Part shown: positions 25,024-33,745 of the stretch, in pieces
Layout of the letters: every line of letters starts with the position of its first letter
Numbering within the stretch: position 1 is the stretch's first letter
Assembly: GCF_000429225.1 (NCBI RefSeq)
Contig: NZ_AUBL01000019.1
Coordinates: 1-64,000, forward strand
Reading direction: 5' to 3'
DNA: 64,000 bases
DNA from: Actinomyces dentalis DSM 19115
GTDB taxonomy: Bacteria; Actinomycetota; Actinomycetes; Actinomycetales; Actinomycetaceae
Position numbers and translations under genes: made by a program
Notes under the pieces: generated by a model
Database searches by the model: none
What the model saw: only the letters and a program-made list of their open reading frames with translations
Told to the model about the DNA's origin: nothing

Positions 25024-27044
25024 GAGCGGTCCTCCGACTCCTCCGGTTCCTCCGGCTCCGCAGACTTCGCGGGATCGGTCGGCTTCTCCGATTCGACTGA
25101 CTCATCCGGATCCGCCGGGCCGTCCGGATCCGCCGGTCCGGGGCGCCCGGTCGACGGCGTCGGCCCCGCCGGTCCGTCCGATTCCGCCCCTGCGGCGCCC
25201 GGGTCGGCGCCGGCCCGGCCGCCCCGGCGGCCCGAGGCCTCGCCGAGCCGCTCGACGAGGGCCGTGGCCGCCGCCGTCGACGCCGCAGCGGCCGCGCCGG
25301 CGGCGTCCGAGGCGGCCGCGCGCGCGGCCAGGAGCTCCTCGCGCACCGCGCGGCGCAGCACCTTGCCGATCACCGAGCGCGGCATCTCGCTCAGAATGGC
25401 GATCTGACGCGGCAGGGCGTAGTGGGACAGGGTCTTCTCCGCCCAGGCGCGCACCTGCTCCAGGGTGACGGTCTGGCCCTCCTTGGGCAGGATGGCGGCG
25501 ACGACGTTCTCATTGCCCGAGTCGCCGGGCAGGCCCACGACGGCCACGTCCTCGACCTGGGGCATGGAGCGCACGGCCGCCTCGACCTCGGTGGGGTAGA
25601 CGTTGAAGCCGCCCGAGATGATGAGCTCCTTGCGGCGGTCGGCGATGACGTAGAAACCGTCGTCCTCCTGGCGCACCAGGTCCCCGGTGCGCAGCCAGCC
25701 GCCGGGCAGCAGGGTCGCCTCGGTCTCCTCCGGGTCGCCCCAGTAGCCGGGGAAGATCTGGGGGCCGCGGGCCAGCAGCTCGCCGACCCGCCCGGGCTCG
25801 ACCTGCACGTCGGGGTTGTCGGGGTCGACCAGGCGCACGTCGGTGGACGGGTAGGGGACCCCCAGGGCGCCGGGCCGGCGCTCGGGGGAGATGGGGTTGC
25901 CCAGGATGATGGGGGAGGCCTCGGTCATGCCGTAGCCCTCGATGATGACGCCGCCGGTGGCCTCCTCCCAGGCCCGGGCCACGGCGAGGGGGGTGGCGGC
26001 GGCGCCGCACACGGCGATCTTGCAGCTCGACAGGTCGGCGCCGGTGGCCGCGGCCCGGGTGACGATCCGGTCGAACATGACGGGCACGCCCGGGAAGAAG
26101 GTGGCGGGCCGGCGCCTCCAGGCGGCCAGCACCATGTCGGCGCCGAACTTGGGCAGGATCACCTGGGTGGCGGCCAGGCCCACGGCGCACAGGAGCGACA
26201 GGCTCAGCCCGAAGGCGTGGAAGAAGGGCAGGACGGCGTAGAAGGTCTCCTCGCCGGCCTCGCACACCTGCGAGGCCCACGCCAGGCTCATCTGCGCGTT
26301 CGAGCGCAGGTTGGCGTGGGTCAGGCGCACGGCCTTGGGGGTGCCGGTGGTGCCGCCCGTGTAGAGCAGCACGGCGGTGTCGTCCACGCCGGGCAGGGGG
26401 TGGCCCGCGGGCAGCGGGGCGGAGGCGGCGACGGCGTCGTCCCACGAGCGCACGCCGGCGGGGACCCTGCCGCGCAGCTCGGAGCGCCGGGAGCGGGCCG
26501 CGGCCACGGGCAGGCGCAGCGCCAGGCGGGAGGTCCACGGCAGGCCGCGGGACAGGTCGACGGCCAGGACCCGGTGGTGCTCGCCCAGGCCGGCGGCGGC
26601 CAGGGAGCCGGTCGCCCGGGTGAGGCGGTCCAGCGACTTCTCCCAGGCGATCATGACGCGCCCGCCGTGGATCTCGATCTGCTCGCGGATCTGGGCGGCC
26701 GGGGCCAGCGGGTTGTGCTCGGCCACGATCGCCCCGATGCGCCAGGCGGCGTAGGCGATGACCACGTGCTGGGGGCAGTTGGGCAGGATGACGCCGACGA
26801 CGTCGCCGCGCCCCACCCCCAGGCGCCGCAGGGTCTCGGCGGCCCGGGCGACCTGCTGCGACAGCCGGGCGTAGGTGGTGCTCGCCCCCAGGAAGTCGAT
26901 GGCGACGCGGTCGGGGAAGCGGCGGGCGGCGTCGTCGAGCATGCGCGGGAGCGGCTCGGTGACGGGCGCAATGACCCCGGGCACGCCGGGCGCGTAGTGC
27001 GGGCGCTGGTAGCGCGCGGAGTTGTCGGTACTGGTCTCGGTCAT
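25020..27044 (-). CDS. Long-chain acyl-CoA ligase with acidic C-terminal tail (first gene of pair)
   Basis: This 674-residue AMP-forming acyl-CoA ligase has the P-loop LYTGGTTGTPKAVRLTHAN, EGYGMTEASPIILGNP, the hinge LRTGDLVRQEDDG and the catalytic Lys in PRSVIGKVLRRA. After about residue 570 it carries roughly 100 residues of Ala-rich then Asp/Glu/Pro/Ser-rich sequence ending PEEPEESEDRS, absent from the paralogue. The ATG at 27044 has GAAGGAAG upstream; this whole start region is duplicated in tandem, creating a five-codon minigene that ends on the real start (TGATG). An operator-like palindrome lies about 90 bp further up. Confidence 0.88.
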   Translation of the reverse strand: MTETSTDNSARYQRPHYAPGVPGVIAPVTEPLPRMLDDAARRFPDRVAIDFLGASTTYARLSQQVARAAETLRRLGVGRGDVVGVILPNCPQHVVIAYAAWRIGAIVAEHNPLAPAAQIREQIEIHGGRVMIAWEKSLDRLTRATGSLAAAGLGEHHRVLAVDLSRGLPWTSRLALRLPVAAARSRRSELRGRVPAGVRSWDDAVAASAPLPAGHPLPGVDDTAVLLYTGGTTGTPKAVRLTHANLRSNAQMSLAWASQVCEAGEETFYAVLPFFHAFGLSLSLLCAVGLAATQVILPKFGADMVLAAWRRRPATFFPGVPVMFDRIVTRAAATGADLSSCKIAVCGAAATPLAVARAWEEATGGVIIEGYGMTEASPIILGNPISPERRPGALGVPYPSTDVRLVDPDNPDVQVEPGRVGELLARGPQIFPGYWGDPEETEATLLPGGWLRTGDLVRQEDDGFYVIADRRKELIISGGFNVYPTEVEAAVRSMPQVEDVAVVGLPGDSGNENVVAAILPKEGQTVTLEQVRAWAEKTLSHYALPRQIAILSEMPRSVIGKVLRRAVREELLAARAAASDAAGAAAAASTAAATALVERLGEASGRRGGRAGADPGAAGAESDGPAGPTPSTGRPGPADPDGPADPDESVESEKPTDPAKSAEPEEPEESEDRS

Positions 27045-27074
27045 CAAGGCTTCCTTCTCATCAAGGCTTCCTTC
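27041..27074 (-). repeat. Tandem duplication of ribosome-binding site and start, with minigene
   Basis: TCATCAAGGCTTCCTTC (plus strand) is repeated with a 17-bp period at 27041-27057 and 27058-27074. On the minus strand the upstream ATG at 27061 begins MRRKP and stops at TGA sharing one base with the real ATG at 27044. This arrangement can couple or restart translation. Confidence 0.7.
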
Positions 27075-27130
27075 TCGGGCCGCGGGTCCTGCGGGCGCGG
27101 GCGGGCGGCGGTGCGCTCACGGTCCGGCGC

Positions 27131-27147
27131 AACCGTAACCTACGGTT
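27131..27147. promoter_or_regulatory. Operator-like palindrome upstream of the acyl-CoA ligase operon
   Basis: AACCGTA and TACGGTT are perfect 7-bp inverted repeats separated by ACC, followed by a further CCGTAACC half-site. The form suits a TetR-type fatty-acid regulator; no regulator gene is adjacent. Confidence 0.45.
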
Positions 27148-27195
27148 CCGTAACCACGAAGCGCGCCGCGGCGCGGCGGGCGCCGCTCCGGCGCG

Positions 27196-29715
27196 TCACG
27201 CCCGCCGGCCGCGGCGCAGGGGCTCGGGCAGGGGCAGGCGCGAGACGACGACCAGGCGCCGGGTCGGGCGGGTCATGGCCACGTACAGGTCGCCCGGGCT
27301 GCGCCGGCCGATCGCCGCGGGATCCACGAGCACGACGGCGTCGAACTCCAGCCCCTTGCTCATGACCGGCCCCATGACCGCCAGGCGCGCGCGCAGCACG
27401 TCCCCGCCCGGGGCCCGCATGGCCGCGGCCAGGGCCGGGTCCGCGCCCAGGTGGCGCGCCGCGGCGGCGGCGTCGGGGGCGATGACGGCGATGCGCCCGC
27501 CGCCGGCGCCCACCGCCCGGTCCAGGGCCGCCGACTCCCGCGCCACGGTGCGGCGCAGCAGGGCCGCCCAGGCGTCCTCGTCGCACGCCTCGGGGGCCTC
27601 GGAGACGTCGACGCACTCCAGGCAGTCGGGCAGGTCGCGCACCGAGCGCACCGGGTAGACCGGGGGGCGGCCCAGGGCGGCGGCCACCTCGTCGGCGACC
27701 CGCATAATGGTCGACGGCGTGCGGTAGCACACCGTGAGGACCTCCTCGTTCAGCGGCGCCCCGCCGGCTCCGCGGCCGCGCGCCCCGCGCGATCCGCGGG
27801 CCCGACTCCCCGGCCCGCTCCCGCCGCGCCCGTCCCGGCTGGCCGCCCCGTCCGCCCCGGATGTCCCGGCCGTCCCGGATGTCCCGGCCGCCTCCGCCGG
27901 CCGCGCCCCCAGGGCGGCCAGCGCCTCGCCCCACGAGGCGGGCGCGCGGGGCCCGGAGTACTGCGCCAGGTCCCCGACCACCGTGAAGGAGCGCACCGGG
28001 CAGCGCCTGGCCAGCGCCCGCCACGCCATCGCCCCGAGCTCCTGCGCCTCGTCGACCACGACGTGCCCGTAGGTCCACGTCCGGTCCGCCCGGGCCCGCT
28101 CCGCCAGGGTCAGCGCCGGACCCGAGTCCTCCATGCGGTCGGCGAGCATCTCGGCGCTGACCATGCCCCCGCCCAGCTCCTGGGACTCGATCGCCTGGGC
28201 GGCGTAGGACACCAGCTCGGCCCGCCGCCGCGCCTCCAGCCGCGCCCGGCGGGCCTGCGCGTCCTCGCTGGGGCCCAGCAGCTCGGCCAGCTCGTCGATG
28301 AGCGGGACGTCGGCGGGGGTCGGCTCGCCCCCGGCCGGGCGGGCCAGCAGGGCCCGCTCGTCCCCGGTCAGCTCGGGGGCCAGCTCCGCCAGGAGGGCCG
28401 GGCGGGCCCACAGGCGCTCCAGCAGGCCCGCCGGCGTCGTCGGCATCCAGCACAGGTTGATCTCCCGGCGCGCGTCCCGGGCGGTGCGGATGTCCTCGCG
28501 GATCCAGGCGCGGGTGTCGGGGTCCGAGGCGTCCTGGCCCGTGGCCGCGGCGAACTGGTCCGTCAGGCGCTCCAGCAGCCATAGGACGAAGGTCTCGCGC
28601 GCCAGGTTGTGGGGCCGGCCCGACCGGCGCGCCCGGTTCACCGCCTCGCGCACGTCCGCGGGCCGCAGCTCCAGGGCGGTGCCCTCCACGACGATCGGGC
28701 GGGGCCCGTCCGGCACGCGCTGGAGGCCGCGCACCGCCCGGCGCAGCACCTCGGCCCACAGCGCCCGGCCCTTGATCTCGTGGACCCGAGGGTCCTCGAC
28801 GCCGCGGGCGCGCACCCCGGGGACCAGATCCGCGATCGTGGTGGACACCACGCCCGTCTCGCCCAGGGAGGGCAGCACCTGCTCCACGTAGCGCAGGAAG
28901 GTCCGCGAGGGGCCCACCAGCAGCACGCCCGAGCGCTCCAGGCGGGTTCGCTCGGAGTAGAACAGGTAGGCGACCCGGTGCAGGGCCACGGCCGTCTTGC
29001 CCGTGCCGGGGCCGCCCTGGACGACGAGCACGCCCCTGGTGCCGGAGGTGACGACGCGGTCCTGCTCGGCCTGGATGGTGGCGACGATATCGCCCATGCG
29101 CCCGTGGCGGGCCGCGCTCATGGCGGCGATGAGGGCGCCCTCGCCCTGGAGTCCCTCGGCCGCCGCGCGGGCCCCGGCGGGCCCGCCCTCGCGCAGGGAC
29201 CGCACGTCGACGACCTCGTCCTCGAGCCCGATGACGCGGCGGCGGCGGGTGTCGATGTGACGACGGCGCACCAGCCCCATCGGGTTCGAGGCGGTCGCCT
29301 GGTAGAAGGCCCGCGCCAGGGGGGCCCGCCAGTCCAGGACGACCTCCCGGCGGCGCGAGTCCTGCAGCCCGGCGCGCCCCACGTAGTGGCGCCCTCCGGC
29401 CCCGGCGGCGTCGGGGGCCAGGTCCATGCGCCCGAAGACGAGCCGGTCCTCGACCCCCTCCAGGGAGGCGACGAGCCCGGCGTAGTGGGCGGCGTAGGCG
29501 TCCCGCTCGCCGCGGGACTGGTGGGTGCCGCCGGTCGGGCTCGCCTGCGTGGCGGCCAGGGAGGCGCGCGCCGACTCCAGCCGGCGGTCGAGCTCGCGGT
29601 AGGCCCGGTCGACCACCTCCTGCTCGGCGGATATCTCTCGCTCCCGCGCCGAGGCGGCGCGGGAGCCCGTGGACGCGCCCTGCTCGGCGGCGGGGGGGTG
29701 CTTCGGATGGGTCAC
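27196..29715 (-). CDS. HelD-type RNA-polymerase recycling helicase
   Basis: The 839-residue SF1-like ATPase belongs to the actinobacterial HelD/HelR group, which pries stalled RNA polymerase off DNA and in some species protects against rifampicin. The N-terminal coiled-coil arm (EISAEQEVVDRAYRELDRRL) is followed by the family sequence FGRMDLAP and VLDWRAPLARAFYQA. Walker A GGPGTGKT is at 234-241, the Walker B region is VVVDEAQELG, and the C-terminus has VLVDPAAIGRRSPGDLYVAM. Between the last two lies a low-complexity Gly/Ser/Arg insertion of about 45 residues. The GTG start at 29715 opens the usual N-terminus. Confidence 0.85.
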   Translation of the reverse strand: MTHPKHPPAAEQGASTGSRAASAREREISAEQEVVDRAYRELDRRLESARASLAATQASPTGGTHQSRGERDAYAAHYAGLVASLEGVEDRLVFGRMDLAPDAAGAGGRHYVGRAGLQDSRRREVVLDWRAPLARAFYQATASNPMGLVRRRHIDTRRRRVIGLEDEVVDVRSLREGGPAGARAAAEGLQGEGALIAAMSAARHGRMGDIVATIQAEQDRVVTSGTRGVLVVQGGPGTGKTAVALHRVAYLFYSERTRLERSGVLLVGPSRTFLRYVEQVLPSLGETGVVSTTIADLVPGVRARGVEDPRVHEIKGRALWAEVLRRAVRGLQRVPDGPRPIVVEGTALELRPADVREAVNRARRSGRPHNLARETFVLWLLERLTDQFAAATGQDASDPDTRAWIREDIRTARDARREINLCWMPTTPAGLLERLWARPALLAELAPELTGDERALLARPAGGEPTPADVPLIDELAELLGPSEDAQARRARLEARRRAELVSYAAQAIESQELGGGMVSAEMLADRMEDSGPALTLAERARADRTWTYGHVVVDEAQELGAMAWRALARRCPVRSFTVVGDLAQYSGPRAPASWGEALAALGARPAEAAGTSGTAGTSGADGAASRDGRGGSGPGSRARGSRGARGRGAGGAPLNEEVLTVCYRTPSTIMRVADEVAAALGRPPVYPVRSVRDLPDCLECVDVSEAPEACDEDAWAALLRRTVARESAALDRAVGAGGGRIAVIAPDAAAAARHLGADPALAAAMRAPGGDVLRARLAVMGPVMSKGLEFDAVVLVDPAAIGRRSPGDLYVAMTRPTRRLVVVSRLPLPEPLRRGRRA

Positions 29716-29794
29716 TGGGTCTCGCTAGTCTGGGAAGGGACTCGACGTCCGGCGCGCTGCGCGGGAGAAGTCCATTATTCTCCTCGCACAAGGC

Positions 29795-29838
29795 GCGCAG
29801 GGACGCCGACGGCGACGCGCAGGGACGCCGACGGCGAA
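29795..29838. repeat. 22-bp tandem duplication
   Basis: Two adjacent 22-bp copies differ at one base (core GCAGGGACGCCGACGGCGA) in the 282-bp gap between divergent helD and the PAC2 gene. It could alter promoter spacing for either gene; nothing else is recognised in the gap. Confidence 0.6.
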
Positions 29839-29997
29839 CAGCCCCGGCTCCCCGGCCGCCGTCGGCGCCCCGGCCCGCGCCGACGCGCCCCGGGCGGGAA
29901 CACGACGGCCGCCCGCCGCGTTGCACCGGGCGCACCGGTCCCGTTGCGCGCCGGGCTCGCCGGGCGCGCAAGAAGGCGGAAGAAGAAGGAGGAAGAG

Positions 29998-30936
29998 ATG
30001 CCGGCCCTGTACAGCGTCGAGCACCCGATCGGCGAACCCGTGGCGCCGCGCGTTCTCCTGTACCACTTCGACGGCGCCATGGACGCCGGGCACGCGGGCT
30101 CGCTGGCCGTCGAGCAGCTGCTCATGACCCTGCCCTCCGACCGCCTGGCGACCTTCGACACGGACGCGCTCATCGACTACCGCGCCCGCAGGCCCATGCT
30201 GACCTTCTCCTCGCACAGCTACCTGAGCGCGCAGATGCCCGAGCTGGTCCTGGACCTCCTCCAGGACGACGAGGGCGAGGACGTCCTGCTCCTGCACGGG
30301 GCCGAGCCCGACTACCGCTGGCAGGAGTTCATCGGCGCGGTCACCCACCTGGCGGTGTCGATGGGGGTGTCCCAGGCGGTGGCCATGGCCGGCATGCCCC
30401 TGGCGGTGCCGCACACCCGGCCCACCTACGTCCATCACCACGGCAGCCGCCCCGAGCTGCTGCCCGAGCAGCCGGACTTCTTCGGCCACATCGAGTTCCC
30501 CGGCTCCATGTCGGGACTGCTCGAGCTGAGGCTGGGGCAGGCGGGCCTGGACTCGCGGGGGCTGACGGCGGGCGTGCCCCACTACGTCGCGCGCGACGAC
30601 TACCCGGCCGGGGCGGCCGCCCTCCTGGCCTCCGTGGCCGAGGTCACCGGGTTGGCGCTGCCCCTGGGCGACCTGGAGGCCGCCGCCGCCGTCAACCGGG
30701 CGGAGATCGACGCCCAGACCGCCGAGCAGCCCGAGGTCCGCGCCGTCGTCAACGCCCTGGAGGCCCAGTACGACGCCGTCACGCCCGTGCGCTCCGACGC
30801 CGAGGAGCTCTCCCGGCTCATGGACATGCCCACGGCCGACGAGATCGGGGCCCGCCTGGAGGCCTTCCTCGAGGCCAACGAGGCCGCCGGGGACGACGGC
30901 CCCGCCCTCGGCCTGGGCACCGGCGGCGAGGGCTGA
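29998..30936 (+). CDS. PAC2-family protein (proteasome-assembly-chaperone-like)
   Basis: This 312-residue actinobacterial PAC2 (DUF75) protein has the family features LLYHFDGAMDAGHAG at the start, the conserved PMLTF block, LLLHGAEPDYRW and ALLASVAEVTGLALPLGDLE. Homologues relate to eukaryotic 20S proteasome assembly factors, but the bacterial role is unproven and no proteasome genes are in this window. The ATG has GAAGGAGGAAGAG immediately upstream. It converges with the spermidine-synthase-like gene. Confidence 0.85.
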   Translation: MPALYSVEHPIGEPVAPRVLLYHFDGAMDAGHAGSLAVEQLLMTLPSDRLATFDTDALIDYRARRPMLTFSSHSYLSAQMPELVLDLLQDDEGEDVLLLHGAEPDYRWQEFIGAVTHLAVSMGVSQAVAMAGMPLAVPHTRPTYVHHHGSRPELLPEQPDFFGHIEFPGSMSGLLELRLGQAGLDSRGLTAGVPHYVARDDYPAGAAALLASVAEVTGLALPLGDLEAAAAVNRAEIDAQTAEQPEVRAVVNALEAQYDAVTPVRSDAEELSRLMDMPTADEIGARLEAFLEANEAAGDDGPALGLGTGGEG

Positions 30937-31043
30937 GTCGACGGCGGAGTATCCGCCGCGCGCGCCGGCCCGCCGCCCCGCCCGCGCGGCTCGGGGGCCG
31001 GCGGATCACCGGCGCCGTCGGCGTTGCCCGGTCCCGCCCCGCC

Positions 31044-31877
31044 TCAGGCCCGCGGCAGCGCCGGATCGTCGACCGACCAGGCGCGCGCCGGCAGCGGCAG
31101 GCGCCGCACGGCGCGGTCGACCTCCTCGCGCTGCCGGGGCGTGAAGGGCTCGGCGCCCGCCACGACGACGAGGTTGCCCGGCCGCCTGCCCCTGGCCGAG
31201 GCCGCATCCGCGATGACGAGCGCGCCCCCGCCGAAGACCCGCCTGACCGCCGCCAGGTCGGCGCCCGCCTCGGCGCGGGGCAGGCAGGCCGCGTTGGCCA
31301 GGTACACCCCGCCCGGCGCCAGCGCGCGGCGGCAGGCCCCCGTGAAGGCCTCGTCGCAGCAGGAGGCCGGCACCCGCCCCCGCGCGAAGACGTCGCGGAC
31401 CACCACGTCCCACCCGCCGGGGCGCAGGCCCGGCGCGGCCCGGGCGGCGTCGGCCACCCGGATCCGCAGACGCGGGGAGCGGGGCAGGTCGAACCACTGG
31501 CGGACCCTGAGGGCCAGCACCTCGTCGATCTCCACGGCGAGCTGGGTCGAACCCGGCCGCAGGGCGTCCCAGGCCCGGGCCAGGGCGCAGGCGGCGCCCC
31601 CCAGGTGCACCGCCCGCAGCGGCGCCGGGGCCGGCCGCAGGACGTCGACGACGGCATTCATCTGCTGCTGGTACTCGAAGTCCAGGTGCGCGGGGTCGCG
31701 CAGGTCGATCCACGACGACTCCGTCCCGTCCAGACGCAGCAGGATCCCCGTGTCCCGCACTTCGAGTTCGGCCGTGGCCAGGGAGGTGGGCACCGGCCCC
31801 GTGGGCAGGTCCGCTCGGCGCCGGCCGGCCGCCCCGCCGCGCCCTCCCGATCGTCCGCCGGCGCGTCTGCTGCTCAC
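31044..31877 (-). CDS. Spermidine-synthase-like protein
   Basis: The 277-residue protein has the Rossmann methyltransferase-type fold of polyamine synthases (HLDFEYQQQMNAVVDVLRP, AVHLGGAACALARAW, QLAVEIDEVLALRVRQWF, DVVVRDVFARGRVP). The usual glycine-rich G-G-G-[DE]-G loop is LGGAAC here, and the acidic motif after the fourth strand is VRDVFA. True aminopropyltransferase activity is therefore doubtful. Such stand-alone proteins are common in actinobacteria and mostly uncharacterised. The GTG start lies 6 nt from a TAGCCT box, so it is probably leaderless and divergent from dinB across a shared palindromic -10. Confidence 0.75.
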   Translation of the reverse strand: MSSRRAGGRSGGRGGAAGRRRADLPTGPVPTSLATAELEVRDTGILLRLDGTESSWIDLRDPAHLDFEYQQQMNAVVDVLRPAPAPLRAVHLGGAACALARAWDALRPGSTQLAVEIDEVLALRVRQWFDLPRSPRLRIRVADAARAAPGLRPGGWDVVVRDVFARGRVPASCCDEAFTGACRRALAPGGVYLANAACLPRAEAGADLAAVRRVFGGGALVIADAASARGRRPGNLVVVAGAEPFTPRQREEVDRAVRRLPLPARAWSVDDPALPRA

Positions 31878-31883
31878 GGGGAC

Positions 31884-31893
31884 AGGCTAGCCT
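31884..31893. promoter_or_regulatory. Palindromic bidirectional -10 element
   Basis: AGGCTAGCCT is a perfect 10-bp palindrome that supplies TAGCCT on both strands. On the minus strand it is 6 nt from the GTG of the spermidine-synthase-like gene. On the plus strand it is 31 bp from the dinB ATG, which has a GAGGAGGAG ribosome-binding site. Confidence 0.55.
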
Positions 31894-31924
31894 GGGGGCG
31901 CGCAGCGGGAGAGGAGGAGCCGCC

Positions 31925-33202
31925 ATGAGCCGAGCGCCCCGATCCGCCGCCGCCCGCCGCTCCTGGGGCGAGGACGACTCCGGCACCAATATCCTCCACG
32001 TCGACATGGACGCCTTCTTCGCCTCCGTCGAGCTGCTGGAGCGCCCCGAGCTGGCGGGCCGCCCCGTCATCGTGGGCGGCCGGGACGGGCGCGGGGTCGT
32101 CTCGGCCGCTACCTACGAGGCCCGCGTCTACGGGGTGAGCTCGGCCATGCCCATGGCCCGGGCCCTGCGGCTGTGCCCCCGCGCCGTCGTCCTGCCCGTG
32201 CGCCACGACGTCTACTCCCGGGTCTCCCGCCGGGTCATGGAGATCCTGGGCGAGGTCACGCCCGTGCTGGAGAGGGTCAGCGTCGACGAGGCCTTCCTCG
32301 ACGTGACCGGCGCCCGGCGGCGCATGGGCCCGCCCGTGAGCATCGGCCGGTGGATCCGCCGCGAGCTGCGGGGCAGGCTCGGCCTGCCCGCCTCCGTGGG
32401 CATCGCCTCCACCAAGTTCGTCGCCAAACTCGCCTCCTCCCACGCCAAGCCGGACGGCCTCCTGCTCGTCCCGGCCGACTCCACCCGGGACTTCCTCGAC
32501 GTCCTGCCCGTGGGGGCCCTGTGGGGGGTGGGGGACAAGAGCGCCCGCGCCCTGGCCCGCTGGGGGATCGACGACGTGCGCGCCCTGGCCGCCGCCGACG
32601 TGCACCTCCTAGTCAAGATCCTGGGAGAGGCGGGCGGGCGCCACCTGCACGACCTGGCCCGCGGCATCGACCCCAGGCCCGTGAGCCCGGGACGGGAGGA
32701 GAAGTCGGTCGGGACCGAGCAGACCTTTTTCGACACCGTCTCCGACCGCGACCACGCCCGCCGCGTCCTGCTCGACCAGGCCCACCAGTGCGCCGCCCGG
32801 CTGCGCGCCGCCGGGCTGCGGGCCCGGGTCGTCGTCCTCAAGGCGCGCGGGGCCGACTTCACCACGCTCACGCGCTCGCGGACCCTGGCCGACCCCACGG
32901 ACCTGGCCCGCGACGTCTTCGCCGTCGTCGAACGGCTCTTCGCGGCCCTGCCCACGCCCCCCGGCGGGTTCCGGCTCCTGGGCGTGCGCGTGGAGGGCCT
33001 GGCCCGCGCCGACGAGGGCGTCCAGCTCCTCCTGGACGAGGATCCGCGCCGCGGGGCGCCCGAGCGCGCCGCCGACGCCGTCCGCCGGCGCTGGGGCCCG
33101 GGGGCCCTCGCCCCGGCCAGCCTGCTCGCGCCCCCGGGCGCCGGCCGGTCCCGGCGCGCCCCGGGTCCCGGTCGGGAGGGCGGGCGGGGCGCGACCGGGT
33201 GA
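31925..33202 (+). CDS. dinB: DNA polymerase IV (Y-family translesion polymerase)
   Basis: DinB copies past damaged bases with low fidelity. The catalytic Asp pair is in HVDMDAFFASVE (about residues 25-36), and the third acidic site is SVDEAFLDVTG. The thumb shows LWGVGDKSARALARWGI, and the little-finger domain ends with GVRVEGLARADEGVQLLLD. The 425-residue length is normal for actinobacteria. The C-terminus is Arg/Gly-rich with no obvious beta-clamp-binding peptide. The ATG at 31925 follows GAGGAGGAGCC. Confidence 0.94.
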   Translation: MSRAPRSAAARRSWGEDDSGTNILHVDMDAFFASVELLERPELAGRPVIVGGRDGRGVVSAATYEARVYGVSSAMPMARALRLCPRAVVLPVRHDVYSRVSRRVMEILGEVTPVLERVSVDEAFLDVTGARRRMGPPVSIGRWIRRELRGRLGLPASVGIASTKFVAKLASSHAKPDGLLLVPADSTRDFLDVLPVGALWGVGDKSARALARWGIDDVRALAAADVHLLVKILGEAGGRHLHDLARGIDPRPVSPGREEKSVGTEQTFFDTVSDRDHARRVLLDQAHQCAARLRAAGLRARVVVLKARGADFTTLTRSRTLADPTDLARDVFAVVERLFAALPTPPGGFRLLGVRVEGLARADEGVQLLLDEDPRRGAPERAADAVRRRWGPGALAPASLLAPPGAGRSRRAPGPGREGGRGATG

Positions 33203-33232
33203 GACGGTTTCCGTTCGACGGCGTCCAGCGAT

Positions 33233-33238
33233 TATCCT
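33233..33238 (+). promoter_or_regulatory. Predicted -10 box of the DUF3040 gene
   Basis: TATCCT lies 114 bp upstream of the start, giving a leader of about 107 nt. Confidence 0.35.
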
Positions 33239-33352
33239 GGCGGGGTTCGAACGTCGTTCCCGCGGTCAACGCCGACCCCCGGCACGCGCCGGAGTGTCCG
33301 GGTCACCGCGGGGCCACGGCGCGCGGCCCGGCACAGGAAAGCGAGGGGAGCC

Positions 33353-33745
33353 ATGGCCCTGTCGGAGAGAGAGCAGCAGGTGCTGCGCGACCTCGAGAAG
33401 CAGCTCCACGCGGACGACCCCTCCCTGGCGGGCTCGATGCGGCCCGCCGGCGGCGAGCGCCGCCCCTCGCCACGCCATATAGGCGCCGGGGTGGCACTGC
33501 TCCTGGTGGGTCTGTCCGTGGTCATCGGGGGGGTGGCGGTGGGCCACGGCGGCATCGTCTCCATCCTCGTGGGACTGGGCGGGTTCGCCCTGGCCGTGTG
33601 GGGCGTGAGCCTCATGCTCACCACCGTGGAGCAGGACGGGGCGGACGGGCGCGCCGCACCGGGGTCGGGCCGGGGCTCATCGTGGGGGCGCTTCATGGAT
33701 CGCAACGCCGAGCGCTGGGATCGCCGTCGGGACGGCCGCGACTGA
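33353..33745 (+). CDS. DUF3040 membrane protein
   Basis: This 130-residue actinobacterial protein opens with the DUF3040 signature ALSEREQQVLRDLEKQL and has two membrane helices at about residues 43-62 and 66-85 (AGVALLLVGLSVVIGGVAVG, GIVSILVGLGGFALAVWGV). The tail is charged. The function is unknown; it lies just upstream of the dcw cluster in many relatives. The ATG has GAGGGGAGCC upstream. Confidence 0.85.
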   Translation: MALSEREQQVLRDLEKQLHADDPSLAGSMRPAGGERRPSPRHIGAGVALLLVGLSVVIGGVAVGHGGIVSILVGLGGFALAVWGVSLMLTTVEQDGADGRAAPGSGRGSSWGRFMDRNAERWDRRRDGRD

